Source: Suttonella indologenes
GTDB taxonomy: Bacteria; Pseudomonadota; Gammaproteobacteria; Cardiobacteriales; Cardiobacteriaceae
Length of the DNA: 64,000 nucleotides
Reading direction: 5' to 3'
Assembly (NCBI RefSeq): GCF_900460215.1
Contig: NZ_UHIA01000003.1
Span: 627,501 to 691,500, forward strand
The notes beneath the pieces are model-generated. The model saw nothing but the letters and a program-made list of their open reading frames with translations. It searched no databases and was not told where the DNA came from. The position numbers and the translations under genes are program-made. Positions 1 through 7,861 of the stretch are shown in pieces (position 1 is the first letter of the stretch; each line of letters opens with the position of its first letter).

Positions 1-60
1 CACGACCACAAAATACCCGCACAAACTATCTTATTTCTTTGTTAAAGATCTGAAACCAAA
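1..60 (-). promoter_or_regulatory. rRNA operon leader with boxA antiterminator
   Basis: Read on the minus strand, 39-50 is GATCTTTAACAA, the rrn boxA antitermination element. It is followed by sequence closely resembling the E. coli 16S leader (AATAAGATAGTTTGTGCGGG against ATTTATCAGACAATCTGTGTGGG). The 16S gene itself should begin beyond the left edge, transcribed leftwards. Similarity to the E. coli leader is from memory, not an alignment. Confidence 0.75.
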
Positions 61-119
61 CTCTTTTTAACTAACCAGTCTTTCAACTCATCAGCTCGTC
101 TGCGTCTCGAGAGGTGCGC

Positions 120-154
120 ATTATACATTCAACATCCTCCTTTGCAAGCGTCAA
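120..154 (-). promoter_or_regulatory. Probable rRNA operon promoter
   Basis: On the minus strand a perfect TATAAT (125-120) is followed by a GCGCACC discriminator typical of stringently controlled rRNA promoters. A TTGCAA lies 16 bp upstream, and TTGACG lies 23 bp upstream, which is too far. It sits directly upstream of the boxA leader. The -35 assignment is uncertain. Confidence 0.55.
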
Positions 155-233
155 ATACTTTTATTCCGAACTTTCTTCGTATCAAACTGTTTTTTAATAA
201 CTTTATTTTTTGATTTTTTGCTTCAAGCGCCCT

Positions 234-281
234 AAAAAATTAAGCGGCTTTTGTCTGATACGTCAAAAAACCGCTTAATTT
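234..281 (-). terminator. Terminator downstream of nnrS
   Basis: A perfect 11-bp inverted repeat (AAATTAAGCGG at 237-247, CCGCTTAATTT at 271-281) is followed on the minus strand by a run of T. It separates nnrS from the rRNA promoter. The 23-base loop is long. Confidence 0.6.
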
Positions 282-309
282 GCGCTAAACAACACGCTCC
301 GAACCCTAT

Positions 310-1497
310 TTATCCGGGGCGACCATCGATTCTAGGCGTTGACCAAATAGAAAAATAGCTTATGACCAGCATCAAAAAGGCAATTACCCATAGCACTTGG
401 GCATGCACAATCCACACCGGCATTTGCTGCGGTGCGATTAATGGAAGCAAAACGCGGAAAATAGTTGCAGCCACCAATAATCCCAATGCCCAAGGAACGG
501 TTTTAGGCGGCTGATGAATATTGCGCCCTGAATGACCAAGGCTAACGCGTGCCATCATAGAAAGCGTCAGCAAACCGATACCGCCTACCGCCATCATGTG
601 CATGGCAAGTGAATCTGTAATTCGCGGCACAAATAAACGGAGGAAATACAGGAATTGCCCGAGCACGATTAATCCCATCGAAATAAACATACTCCACAAT
701 AAAGGGCGCTTCCAGATGCCTTGCGTATGCCAGCCTTGTAAGCGCCATGTTTGCGCCAAAGCGGAAATCAATGCGCATACGCTTGCCGCTGTTTTCCACG
801 GCGTACAGATTTCAAAAATAAAGAAGGCAACAAAGCCCGCCAAGCTGATGCGGTCTATCCATGCACTATTACGCGGCTCAAAAGGATAGCCCGCGCCATT
901 TTTAATGAAGAAGGGCGTAACGCGGCGCCCAATCGTCAGCACCAAACCGATAATAACGAAAACGCCCAAATACAAGCCGTAATACCAGCCGATATGCCAA
1001 CCGAAGGCTGCCGCCAGACACAACATATTTGCCAGAATCATCAAGACGATTTTCGACAAAATTCCCATTTGCCGCCACTGTTTTACTTCAAGAATCGGCT
1101 TACCGATACCCCAGAGCAACATCAGCGTAAAGAGCGTATCTAATAATACCGCCAACCATAGAAATTGCGGCAGAACAATAAAAATCACGCGCGCCGCCAA
1201 CCACGGCATCCACATCAGACACAATGATTTTCCTGAAGGCATTGCCAGTCCTGTCCAATTGCCGACCGCCGTTAAGAGAAAACCCGCCACAATCGCCATG
1301 GCGTAGCCGAAAACCATTTCATGCCCGTGCCAATATTGCGGCAAAATGCGCACATAGGCGCTTAGATCAGCGCTGCGGTAGATAAAAATCCACAGCGCCA
1401 TACATAATGCCGCATAAAATGCGCCGCTGGCAAAAAAAATCCGGAAACCGAGATTAAAAATCGCTCTATTTGACAATTCATTCAGAAACTTATTCAT
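310..1497 (-). CDS. nnrS: NnrS family haem/copper membrane protein
   Basis: The 395-residue protein is almost entirely hydrophobic, with about twelve membrane segments. It has the NnrS features HGHEM near residue 58, GRRVTPFF near 195 and HMMAVGG near 305; the conserved histidines are presumed haem/metal ligands. NnrS proteins are inner-membrane haem- and copper-containing proteins that protect against nitric oxide stress and are usually expressed with nitrite/NO respiration genes. The gene stands alone here, with its own terminator and a perfect FNR-type box upstream at the right distance for activation. The start codon follows a GGGGAATG-like ribosome site. The family call is confident; the biochemical activity of NnrS is still poorly defined. 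Confidence 0.9.
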   Translation of the reverse strand: MNKFLNELSNRAIFNLGFRIFFASGAFYAALCMALWIFIYRSADLSAYVRILPQYWHGHEMVFGYAMAIVAGFLLTAVGNWTGLAMPSGKSLCLMWMPWLAARVIFIVLPQFLWLAVLLDTLFTLMLLWGIGKPILEVKQWRQMGILSKIVLMILANMLCLAAAFGWHIGWYYGLYLGVFVIIGLVLTIGRRVTPFFIKNGAGYPFEPRNSAWIDRISLAGFVAFFIFEICTPWKTAASVCALISALAQTWRLQGWHTQGIWKRPLLWSMFISMGLIVLGQFLYFLRLFVPRITDSLAMHMMAVGGIGLLTLSMMARVSLGHSGRNIHQPPKTVPWALGLLVAATIFRVLLPLIAPQQMPVWIVHAQVLWVIAFLMLVISYFSIWSTPRIDGRPG

Positions 1498-1524
1498 GAT
1501 TCATTCCCCTAAGATAATGTCGGC

Positions 1525-1566
1525 AGCATAGCGCATTTGTTCAATATGCTCATTGATGCGCATCAA
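1525..1566 (-). promoter_or_regulatory. FNR/CRP-type operator and promoter of nnrS
   Basis: A perfect palindrome TTGATGCGCATCAA lies at 1553-1566, matching the FNR/ANR/DNR/NNR consensus TTGATNNNNATCAA. A TATGCT -10 lies at 1530-1525. The operator centre is therefore about 41.5 bp before the expected start site, the classic class II activator position. Confidence 0.8.
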
Positions 1567-1590
1567 GCGAATTTATATGCAGGATTTTTC

Positions 1591-2145
1591 TTATTTAAAC
1601 CAATAGTAAACGAGCGCCGACAGGATAAGTGCAGACACAAAAAACAGCGCATACAAAATATAAGGCGGCGATTTCTTTTCGACAATCGCTTGCTCGGGAT
1701 CGCGCAACCACTGCGCCTGCCACTGTTCTTGTTGTTTTTCTGCTTTAATTAATACGCGCTGATTCAAACGCGGAGCAGATGCAGATTGCCAAGCCTCGCG
1801 ATCAAATACCACTTCGGTTTGACAGGAATCCACCCACACTGTTCCGCTGCGGCTTTTCGGATCCCATGCGATGATTTCGCCAAAAACACCCAAGCGCTCC
1901 GTCAGCATATCTTCCGCCCGCAAACTCAAATCGCCGGCTCTGTAGGGGCGCACATGCACCGCAGCAACAACAGCACCCACCATTTCCACTTCAAAACTCA
2001 GCAACATCCCCTGCTGAATCTCACTAAGCGGCGGAGTAAAGTTTTCCTGCTTAACCAGAACTTTGCGTCCATCGGGCAAATCCACATAACCGCGACGGCT
2101 GCTGTCCAACCATTGCGTCAATTTTCCATTGATACGGCTCTTCAT
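1591..2145 (-). CDS. Cold-shock-like OB-fold protein with C-terminal membrane anchor
   Basis: The protein has 184 residues. Residues 1-60 and about 83-145 look like two OB/cold-shock-like modules; RSGTVWVDSCQTEVVFDREA resembles the CSD strand pattern. A single hydrophobic helix near 160-183 is followed by a lysine, so it is probably anchored in the inner membrane by its C terminus. The start ATG overlaps the proB stop as TGATG, which implies translational coupling and one proB-containing transcript. CSD proteins with membrane tails (DUF1294-like) are known in gammaproteobacteria, but the function is not. No link to proline synthesis is evident. Confidence 0.6.
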   Translation of the reverse strand: MKSRINGKLTQWLDSSRRGYVDLPDGRKVLVKQENFTPPLSEIQQGMLLSFEVEMVGAVVAAVHVRPYRAGDLSLRAEDMLTERLGVFGEIIAWDPKSRSGTVWVDSCQTEVVFDREAWQSASAPRLNQRVLIKAEKQQEQWQAQWLRDPEQAIVEKKSPPYILYALFFVSALILSALVYYWFK

Positions 2146-3263
2146 CAGACTAAGACCAAATTATCACGATGAATCAAGGTTTCGCCATGCACTAATAAGC
2201 GCGCGACTTCCTGACTGTGTTTACCGCACAGAATACGGCAATCTTCGCTATTGTAATTAGACAATCCGCGCGCCAATTCTTCGCCTGCCATATTACAGCA
2301 GCGCAGCAATTCCCCGCGCGCAAATTCGCCCTCCACGCGCCGTACGCCAATCGGCAGCAAACTCTTATGCGACTGAGTCAATGCCTGCACCGCACCGTCA
2401 TCCAAATACAAAGTTCCTTGCACCTGCAATTGGCTGCCCAGCCATTGCTTGCGTGCTTGCTGACTATCTGCCGGCGCCAGAAACAGCGTGCCGATATTTT
2501 CCGCGCCAACCGCTTGGCGAATCACTTCCGGCTCGCGCCCATAAGCCAAGACCGTATGCGTGCCGCTGCGTGCCGCTTTCTGTGCCGCCAAGACTTTCGT
2601 GTACATGCCGCCGGAACCCAAAACACCGCCGGTTTTACCCGCCATTACCGGCAAAGTCGGATCATTAGCATCCACTTGCTCAAGAAATTGCGCATCTGCA
2701 TGTTCGCGCGGATTTTTGTTATACATACCGCGTTGATCGGTCAGAATCAGATAAGCGCCGGCGGTCGTAATATTTGCCACCATCGCGCCCAAATTATCAT
2801 TATCGCCGAAACGGATTTCCTCAAACGACACCGTATCGTTTTCATTGATAATCGGCACAATTCCTAAGCGGCACATCGTCTGCAAAGCCGAACGGATATT
2901 CAGATAACGGCGGCGATCGGCGGCATCGTCATGCGTAAGCAAGACCTGCGCCACGCGAATATTATGCGCCGCAAAAGCCTCTTGCCAAGCCCCTGCCAAA
3001 CGCATCTGCCCCACCGCTGCCGCAGTTTGCAATTCAGACAATTCCGTCGGACGCTTCTGCCAGCCTAAAATCTGCATACCTACCGCAATCGCCCCCGAAC
3101 TGACCACCACAAACTGCTTGCCGTCTTTGTGCAAAGCCGCCATTTGCGCCACCCAGTCCGCCAAAGCCTCCGTATCCAAAGCTTCTCCGCCGCGCGTAAT
3201 CATCGCGCTACCCATTTTGACCACCCAGCGATTGACATGCGCCAAGTATTGACTACGACTCAT
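2145..3263 (-). CDS. proB: Glutamate 5-kinase with PUA domain
   Basis: ProB phosphorylates L-glutamate with ATP, the first and feedback-inhibited step of proline synthesis in the cytoplasm. The start chosen here gives about 372 residues, the usual length. The kinase domain has WVVKMGSAM, VVSSGAIAVG, IINENDTVSFEE, FGDNDNLGA and LTDQRGMYNKNPR, then the GSGGMYTK motif. A C-terminal PUA domain begins near residue 275 with GTLYLDDGA. The frame is open further upstream into obgE, but MSRSQYLAHVNRW at 3263 fits the family N terminus and overlaps the obgE stop; an ATG three codons earlier is possible. Residue 10 reads KMGS where most ProB have KVGS. proA is not adjacent. Confidence 0.93.
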   Translation of the reverse strand: MSRSQYLAHVNRWVVKMGSAMITRGGEALDTEALADWVAQMAALHKDGKQFVVVSSGAIAVGMQILGWQKRPTELSELQTAAAVGQMRLAGAWQEAFAAHNIRVAQVLLTHDDAADRRRYLNIRSALQTMCRLGIVPIINENDTVSFEEIRFGDNDNLGAMVANITTAGAYLILTDQRGMYNKNPREHADAQFLEQVDANDPTLPVMAGKTGGVLGSGGMYTKVLAAQKAARSGTHTVLAYGREPEVIRQAVGAENIGTLFLAPADSQQARKQWLGSQLQVQGTLYLDDGAVQALTQSHKSLLPIGVRRVEGEFARGELLRCCNMAGEELARGLSNYNSEDCRILCGKHSQEVARLLVHGETLIHRDNLVLV

Positions 3264-4320
3264 GAGGCGCATCCCAATGTTCAGCGGAAGATAAAAATTC
3301 TTCATCCGCCTTCATCTGCTCAAGTTTTTGCATCACATCGGCGCATAATTGCTGCGTGCCCTCGCCTGTCGCCGCCGAAATACGATACACGGGACCTTGC
3401 CAGCCGATTGCCGCCACAATCTCCGCCTCGCGCGCCGCCTGTTCCTCGGCAGGCAAAGTATCCATCTTATTCAAAACCAGCCAACGCGGAATCTCGACAA
3501 ACACCTCGTCATATTTCCCCAATTCCGCATCCACCTGCTGAAAATCCCGCACTGGATCTTGTGAATCGCTCAAAGGCGAACAATCCAAAACATGCAATAA
3601 CAAACGGTTACGCGACAAATGACGCAAAAATTGATGTCCCAAGCCCGCGCCTTCCGCCGCGCCCTCAATCAAACCCGGAATATCCGCCATCACAAAACTT
3701 TGCAACATTCCCACGCGCACCACACCCAAATTCGGGTGCAAAGTCGTGAAAGGATAATCGGCAATCTTAGGTTTTGCGGAAGAGACAGCGGAAATCAAAG
3801 TAGATTTTCCTGCATTCGGCATACCGAGCAAGCCCACATCGGCAAGCAATTTCAGTTCCAAACGCAACTCGCGCCCCTCGCCCGCCGAGCCCGGCTTGGA
3901 TTGGCGCGGCGCGCGATTAACAGAACTTTTATAACGCGTATTGCCCAAGCCGTGAAAACCGCCCTGCGCCACCAACAGCGCCTGCCCATGCTCGGTAATA
4001 TCGCCGATCAACTCATCTGTTTCCGCCACATAGACCTGTGTACCGACCGGCACATCAATCACCAAATCCTCGCCGCTTTTGCCGCTCTTATTGCGCCCCT
4101 CGCCGGGCTGACCGTTTTTCGCCTCAAAGCGGCGGTTAAAACGGAAATCCGCCAAAGTATTCACACCCTCATTGCCGCGCAAAAACACACTGCCGCCATC
4201 GCCGCCGTCGCCGCCGTCAGGTCCGCCGAACTCAATAAATTTCTCGCGCCGAAAGCTCACAATCCCATTGCCACCCTTGCCCGCTTGCACGAAAATCAAA
4301 GCCTCATCTACAAATCTCAT
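3253..4320 (-). CDS. obgE: Obg GTPase (ribosome assembly)
   Basis: A 355-residue Obg/CgtA GTPase acting in 50S ribosome maturation and stringent-response signalling. The glycine-rich Obg fold spans residues 1-158 (GGDGGDGGSVFLRG, RFEAKNGQPGEG). The G domain has G1 GMPNAGKST, G2 DYPFTT, G3 DIPGLIEGA and G4 NKMD, with an SAA-type G5. The short acidic C-terminal tail is normal for gammaproteobacteria. The gene follows rplU-rpmA in the widely conserved order but is separated from them by a terminator. Its 3' end overlaps proB by about 11 bases. Confidence 0.97.
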   Translation of the reverse strand: MRFVDEALIFVQAGKGGNGIVSFRREKFIEFGGPDGGDGGDGGSVFLRGNEGVNTLADFRFNRRFEAKNGQPGEGRNKSGKSGEDLVIDVPVGTQVYVAETDELIGDITEHGQALLVAQGGFHGLGNTRYKSSVNRAPRQSKPGSAGEGRELRLELKLLADVGLLGMPNAGKSTLISAVSSAKPKIADYPFTTLHPNLGVVRVGMLQSFVMADIPGLIEGAAEGAGLGHQFLRHLSRNRLLLHVLDCSPLSDSQDPVRDFQQVDAELGKYDEVFVEIPRWLVLNKMDTLPAEEQAAREAEIVAAIGWQGPVYRISAATGEGTQQLCADVMQKLEQMKADEEFLSSAEHWDAPHES

Positions 4321-4389
4321 TTTTCCCTCATTACCGCCGCAGACGGCATATCAATAAGCCCGCCATTATGCCACAAGCTCAAATACCTA

Positions 4390-4416
4390 TAAAAAAAGCC
4401 CCGCAATGCGAGGCTT
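4390..4416 (-). terminator. Rho-independent terminator after rpmA
   Basis: On the minus strand the hairpin AAGCCTCGCATTGCGGGGCTT (one mismatch in the stem) is followed by TTTTTTT. It lies between rpmA and obgE, so obgE depends on read-through or on a promoter in the short gap 4321-4390. Confidence 0.8.
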
Positions 4417-4433
4417 ATGCAGATTGTTGCGAA

Positions 4434-4697
4434 TTAGGCTTCAACCGCTTCGATGCTGACAAACTGACGTTTGTGCGGACCGCGCTTGCTAAATACCACG
4501 CGACCGTCTGCTTTAGCGAATAAAGTGTGGTCTTTGCCCACGCCTACATTCTCGCCAGCATTAAAAGGTGTGCCGCGTTGGCGAACCAAAATGCTGCCTG
4601 CCGATACCAATTCGCCGCCAAAACGTTTTACGCCAAGACGTTTCGCTTTGGAATCGCGTCCGTTACGGCTGGAGCCGCCCGCTTTCTTATGTGCCAT
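4434..4697 (-). CDS. rpmA: Ribosomal protein L27
   Basis: An 87-residue 50S protein that lies near the peptidyl-transferase centre. It begins MAHKKAGGSSRNGRDSKAKR and contains GVKRFGGE and RQRGTPFNAGENVG, all standard for bacterial L27. There is no N-terminal extension of the Firmicute type that needs cleavage. It is encoded 19 bp after rplU in a two-gene operon with a shared upstream promoter and a terminator just downstream. Confidence 0.98.
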   Translation of the reverse strand: MAHKKAGGSSRNGRDSKAKRLGVKRFGGELVSAGSILVRQRGTPFNAGENVGVGKDHTLFAKADGRVVFSKRGPHKRQFVSIEAVEA

Positions 4698-4716
4698 TGT
4701 TCACTACTCCTATAAA

Positions 4717-5040
4717 TTATTCGGTTTTGCCGTCAATTGCGCCAATCAATACTTCCGTATAGTTTTGACGATGACCTTGTTGCTTCATAGAATGCTTACG
4801 GCGACGGAATTTGATGATTTTAATTTTCTTGTGGCGGCCGTGCTCAACAATCGTTGCGCTCACCGCTTTACCTGCCAAATAAGGCGCGCCGACTGCTACA
4901 TCGCTTTCGCCCGCCGCAATCAATAAGACCTTGTCAAAGGAAATACTGTCGCCGGCTTCGCCTGCCAGTGTTTCCACGCGTAATCGTTGCCCAGGCTTGA
5001 CTTTATATTGTTTACCGCCGGTTTCGATAACTGCAAACAT
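4717..5040 (-). CDS. rplU: Ribosomal protein L21
   Basis: A 107-residue 50S subunit protein. It begins MFAVIETGGKQYKVKPGQ and has the KIIKFRRRKHSMKQQGHRQ core that binds 23S rRNA. It is the first gene of the rplU-rpmA operon, with a ribosome site GGAGAAAAAC just before the ATG. The 5' leader is short (about 45 bases from the predicted start), and I see no clear autoregulatory fold in it. Confidence 0.98.
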   Translation of the reverse strand: MFAVIETGGKQYKVKPGQRLRVETLAGEAGDSISFDKVLLIAAGESDVAVGAPYLAGKAVSATIVEHGRHKKIKIIKFRRRKHSMKQQGHRQNYTEVLIGAIDGKTE

Positions 5041-5090
5041 AGTTTTTCTCCAAATAAATGCGCTTAGCGCCCAAAAAGTAAAGGCGGCAA

Positions 5091-5118
5091 ATTATACACA
5101 AAATCTGCCGCTTGGCAA
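5091..5118 (-). promoter_or_regulatory. Promoter of rplU-rpmA
   Basis: On the minus strand, TTGCCA (5118-5113), a 16-bp spacer and a perfect TATAAT (5096-5091). The spacing and position suit a strong housekeeping promoter for the ribosomal protein pair. Confidence 0.65.
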
Positions 5119-5130
5119 GCAGTCACTGCG

Positions 5131-6471
5131 CTAATCCCCTGTCTTGCGCGCAGCACCCAAACGTCGTTCGGCATTTGTCTCGCTAGCAGAAGCGGCAGCG
5201 GAAAACTCGCTTAGCCGCGGATCACGGTATTCATTCCCATGCGTTGCTCTTTGCCCTGCCACACGGGCAACCGTCGTACCTTGTACCAAAATCGAAAATA
5301 CGACCACTGCATAAGTCATCCATAAAATCATGTTTTTCGCCTCACTGTCGGGCAAAGTCAGCGCCATTGCCATCGACAAACCGCCGCGCAAGCCGCCCCA
5401 AGTCATGATGCGAACCGAACGCGGTGAAAAGTAATACCATTTTTTCAAAACCGCCACCGGCACAATCACACTGATCCAACGTCCGAACAAAACGATCGCT
5501 ACCGAGATCACGCCCAAAAAGAAAATATGCGTCGTCAGCGGCACAATCAACAGCAGCAATCCCACCATTACAAACAGCAAGGTATTGAAAATTTCATCTA
5601 CTACGCCCCAGAAATGGTACAAAGCTGTGCGCCCTTCCTCGCTCATTTTACGATTGCACAATCTGCCGAAAAACAGTCCGACACAAACAATGCTGATGGC
5701 AGGCGATACATGCAAAGTCTCCGCCAATTCGAAACTGCCGAACACCAAAGCTAAGCTGATCATAATTTCCACATGCGAATCGCGCGCCTGTTGCAGCAGA
5801 TAAAAAGCCGCATAACTACACAAGGCCGCCAAAACAAAAGCTCCGCCCACGCTCTTAATAAAAAACATCGAGACTTCGCCGGCGCCCATACTCTCGGAAT
5901 GCACCGCCATTTCAAAGAAAAAGGCAAAGACGACAAAACCAATGCCGTCATTAAATAAAGACTCGCCCGTAATATCCATGTCCAAGCCTTTCGACACGCC
6001 AATCGAACGTAAAATCGCCAATACGGCAATCGGATCGGTCGGTGAAATCAAAGCGCCGAAAGTCAGGCAATACACCATCGACAGCAGTATTCCCAAGAGA
6101 TAATTCACAAACACATACGCCAAAATGCCGACCGTAAAAGTCGAAATCAAGACGCCCGCCACCGCCAGCACCGTAATCACGACCAAGCGCGGCTGCAACT
6201 CATCAAAATTGATATTGATGCCGCCGGCGAACAGCAAAGCCCCCAACATACCGTGAATTAGCGTGTGGCTGAAATTCAGACTCGCCACCGACTGCGTAAT
6301 CTGCTCGATCTGAAAAATACCGAAATGCTTTGCCAACAATAATAACAAAGACACGCTCAAGGCCAAAAGCATTACGCCGATAGAGCGGTGCATCCGCAAA
6401 ATGCGATCATTAAAAACAGAAAAAACAGCGCTGGCGACTAAGACCAGCGCAAAGATAAAAGGCAATGACAT
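5131..6471 (-). CDS. Na+/H+ antiporter, CPA1 family
   Basis: About 446 residues with roughly twelve membrane segments. Family signatures are FGALISPTDPIAV near residue 155 (the DP ion-binding site), ESLFNDGIGFV near 190 and TWGGLRGGLSMAMAL near 375. It should exchange Na+ (or K+) for protons across the inner membrane. The C terminus carries a hydrophilic tail of about 45 residues rich in Arg, Ala and Ser. I start at MSLPFIFALVL (6471); the longer open frame reads into ubiK and adds a basic, non-family N terminus. It is probably co-transcribed with ubiK, 22 bp upstream. Confidence 0.88.
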   Translation of the reverse strand: MSLPFIFALVLVASAVFSVFNDRILRMHRSIGVMLLALSVSLLLLLAKHFGIFQIEQITQSVASLNFSHTLIHGMLGALLFAGGININFDELQPRLVVITVLAVAGVLISTFTVGILAYVFVNYLLGILLSMVYCLTFGALISPTDPIAVLAILRSIGVSKGLDMDITGESLFNDGIGFVVFAFFFEMAVHSESMGAGEVSMFFIKSVGGAFVLAALCSYAAFYLLQQARDSHVEIMISLALVFGSFELAETLHVSPAISIVCVGLFFGRLCNRKMSEEGRTALYHFWGVVDEIFNTLLFVMVGLLLLIVPLTTHIFFLGVISVAIVLFGRWISVIVPVAVLKKWYYFSPRSVRIMTWGGLRGGLSMAMALTLPDSEAKNMILWMTYAVVVFSILVQGTTVARVAGQRATHGNEYRDPRLSEFSAAASASETNAERRLGAARKTGD

Positions 6472-6493
6472 GAAACAACATCCCGCAGGAAAA

Positions 6494-6733
6494 TTATTCC
6501 GCCGCTTCCAAAGCCGCCAAACGCGCTTCCAATGCCGCAATCTGGCGGTTTAACTGCGCGATTTGACGCTGCTGCGCCTCGAATTGCGCGCGCGGCACCA
6601 GATCGAAACGGCTGAATTGCGCCTGTGCCGCCTGCTTGATTGTGGATTTAACCTGTGCCTGCACAGGTCGCAGAGGCGCAGGCGTGTGCATTTCCAACTG
6701 ATTGATAAAAAAGGCTAAAGGATTGGTTTTCAT
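6494..6733 (-). CDS. ubiK: Ubiquinone biosynthesis accessory factor UbiK (BMFP domain)
   Basis: A small protein of 79 residues with the BMFP layout. An N-terminal amphipathic segment (MKTNPLAFFINQLE) is followed by a helical stretch. A C-terminal trimeric coiled coil then has repeated QIAxLxxQIAALEARLAALE heptads. UbiK assists the ubiquinone-synthesis complex with UbiJ and binds lipids. The start MKTNPL is preceded by GGAGTGTTGCG; an in-frame ATG 30 bases earlier lacks a ribosome site and adds non-family residues. Confidence 0.82.
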   Translation of the reverse strand: MKTNPLAFFINQLEMHTPAPLRPVQAQVKSTIKQAAQAQFSRFDLVPRAQFEAQQRQIAQLNRQIAALEARLAALEAAE

Positions 6734-6892
6734 CGCAACACTCCAAGTAAAGAAATGCCGCATAGTGTATCATGGCATCATTCGACCAAAGATAATTCTT
6801 TTGCGGCACAGTGCGGATGCTAAGGCATTTATCTCGAGAGTATCGATATGATATAAAAAGATTTCTTTTTAAGCTCTCAAGCTCTGATTAGC

Positions 6893-7300
6893 TCAGCGCA
6901 AACCTTTCTCGACCAATTCCTCATAGCCGCCATGATTAGTAACATTGGTATAGCCTTTCTCTAAGAGCAGCTGTCTTGCCATTTCCGCGCGGCGTCCAAC
7001 ACGGCAATACACATGCAAAGGCGCGTCTTTATCAGGGCTCAAGGCTTCGATGGCTTGTGCAATCTGATCGACGGGAATGTTCACGGCATCTTCCAAATGT
7101 CCTTGGGCAAACTCTTCTGCGGTGCGCACGTCAATCCATATCCCTTCGGCTTTGACCGCCGCTTTATCAGCCGATTCGGCAGCCGCTGTTTCGCTAACCG
7201 CCGCCGCAGGCTGTTCGACCGCCGCCTGCGCCCAAGCGCCGAGCGACAATAAGGGCAATGCCGCTGCGATTAAGATATTTCTTAATAAATGTTTCATCAT
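6893..7300 (-). CDS. Periplasmic rhodanese-like sulfurtransferase
   Basis: About 135 residues. A signal peptide (MMKHLLRNILIAAALPLLSLGAWAQA) and an Ala/Glu-rich linker are followed by a single rhodanese domain from residue 53. The domain has WIDVRTAEEFAQGHLEDAVNIP and the active-site loop YCRVGRRA with its catalytic cysteine. It resembles PspE-type single-domain exported rhodaneses that move sulfane sulfur. The frame is open further upstream, but that part lies inside a 104-bp MITE-like repeat, so I start at MMKHLL. The repeat ends 22 bp before this start and has replaced whatever promoter was there. Confidence 0.85.
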   Translation of the reverse strand: MMKHLLRNILIAAALPLLSLGAWAQAAVEQPAAAVSETAAAESADKAAVKAEGIWIDVRTAEEFAQGHLEDAVNIPVDQIAQAIEALSPDKDAPLHVYCRVGRRAEMARQLLLEKGYTNVTNHGGYEELVEKGLR

Positions 7301-7321
7301 ATTTCCCGAATAATTGAAATA

Positions 7322-7425
7322 TAGTCGGAGAAGTGGAAAAGTAGTACAAGGCGGCGAGCCGTAGACAGTACAGATAGTACGGCAAGGCCAGCCAACGCCG
7401 TAATACTTTTTCAATTCTTCGACTA
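7322..7425. repeat. MITE-like element with 26-bp terminal inverted repeats, flanked by TA
   Basis: A 104-bp non-coding element. The left end TAGTCGGAGAAGTGGAAAAG and the right end, read inward, TAGTCGAAGAATTGAAAAAG continue similar for about 26 bp. Both sides are flanked by TA (7320-7321 and 7426-7427), the duplication left by IS630/Tc1-mariner transposition. The ends resemble those of the IS630 copies at 16786 and 30463 (TAGTCAAGGAAATCAAAAAG). It lies between the AhpD-like gene and the rhodanese gene. Confidence 0.75.
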
Positions 7426-7431
7426 TAGCGA

Positions 7432-7770
7432 TTATTTTTGCGCTTCAACAGCTTCTAAAGCACGCAAAGCATAGGTATAAGCCGCTCCCGCATTCAAAGC
7501 AATTGCGGTTGCCAAAGCACCGGCAATTTCGCTTTCCGTGGCGCCCAATTTCGCCGCTTTCTCGGCATGGACGCTGATGCAGCTTTCGCAGCGCGTAGTA
7601 ATCGCCACCGCAATGGCAATCAATTCCCGCGTTTTTTCATCCAAAGCCTCTGCCGCTGCCGCTTGGTCTAATGACAGATAAGCCTGCAACATTTTGGGAT
7701 GATTTTTGCCTAATTCGCCAAAAGATTTTTTGACATGTGCGGTATGGGCGTTCCAATCGTTAAACATCAT
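7432..7770 (-). CDS. AhpD-like carboxymuconolactone decarboxylase-family protein
   Basis: A 112-residue all-helical protein with the AhpD core motif CESCISVH (CxxC followed by a histidine) near residue 60. Members act as small thiol peroxidase/reductase partners of the AhpD type. The rest fits PF02627, with AIAVAITTRC before the motif and GATESEIAGALATAIALNAGAA after it. A divergently transcribed AraC regulator is 91 bp away and may control it. The MITE begins 6 bp after its stop codon. Confidence 0.82.
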   Translation of the reverse strand: MMFNDWNAHTAHVKKSFGELGKNHPKMLQAYLSLDQAAAAEALDEKTRELIAIAVAITTRCESCISVHAEKAAKLGATESEIAGALATAIALNAGAAYTYALRALEAVEAQK

Positions 7771-7861
7771 ATGCTCCTAAGTTTCTCATTGAAGAGCGGG
7801 CATTATGCGACTTTTTTCGCTATCATACCTATCAAATCCTCTCATATTGTAGGCAAAAAAG

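Noticed and set aside
3129..3749. A 206-residue plus-strand open frame over proB/obgE
   Set aside because: It is antisense to well-identified genes, has low-complexity Pro/Arg-rich translation and no ribosome site.
7301..7414. Longer N terminus for the rhodanese
   Set aside because: The upstream residues are encoded by the MITE, and a signal peptide with a ribosome site begins at 7300.
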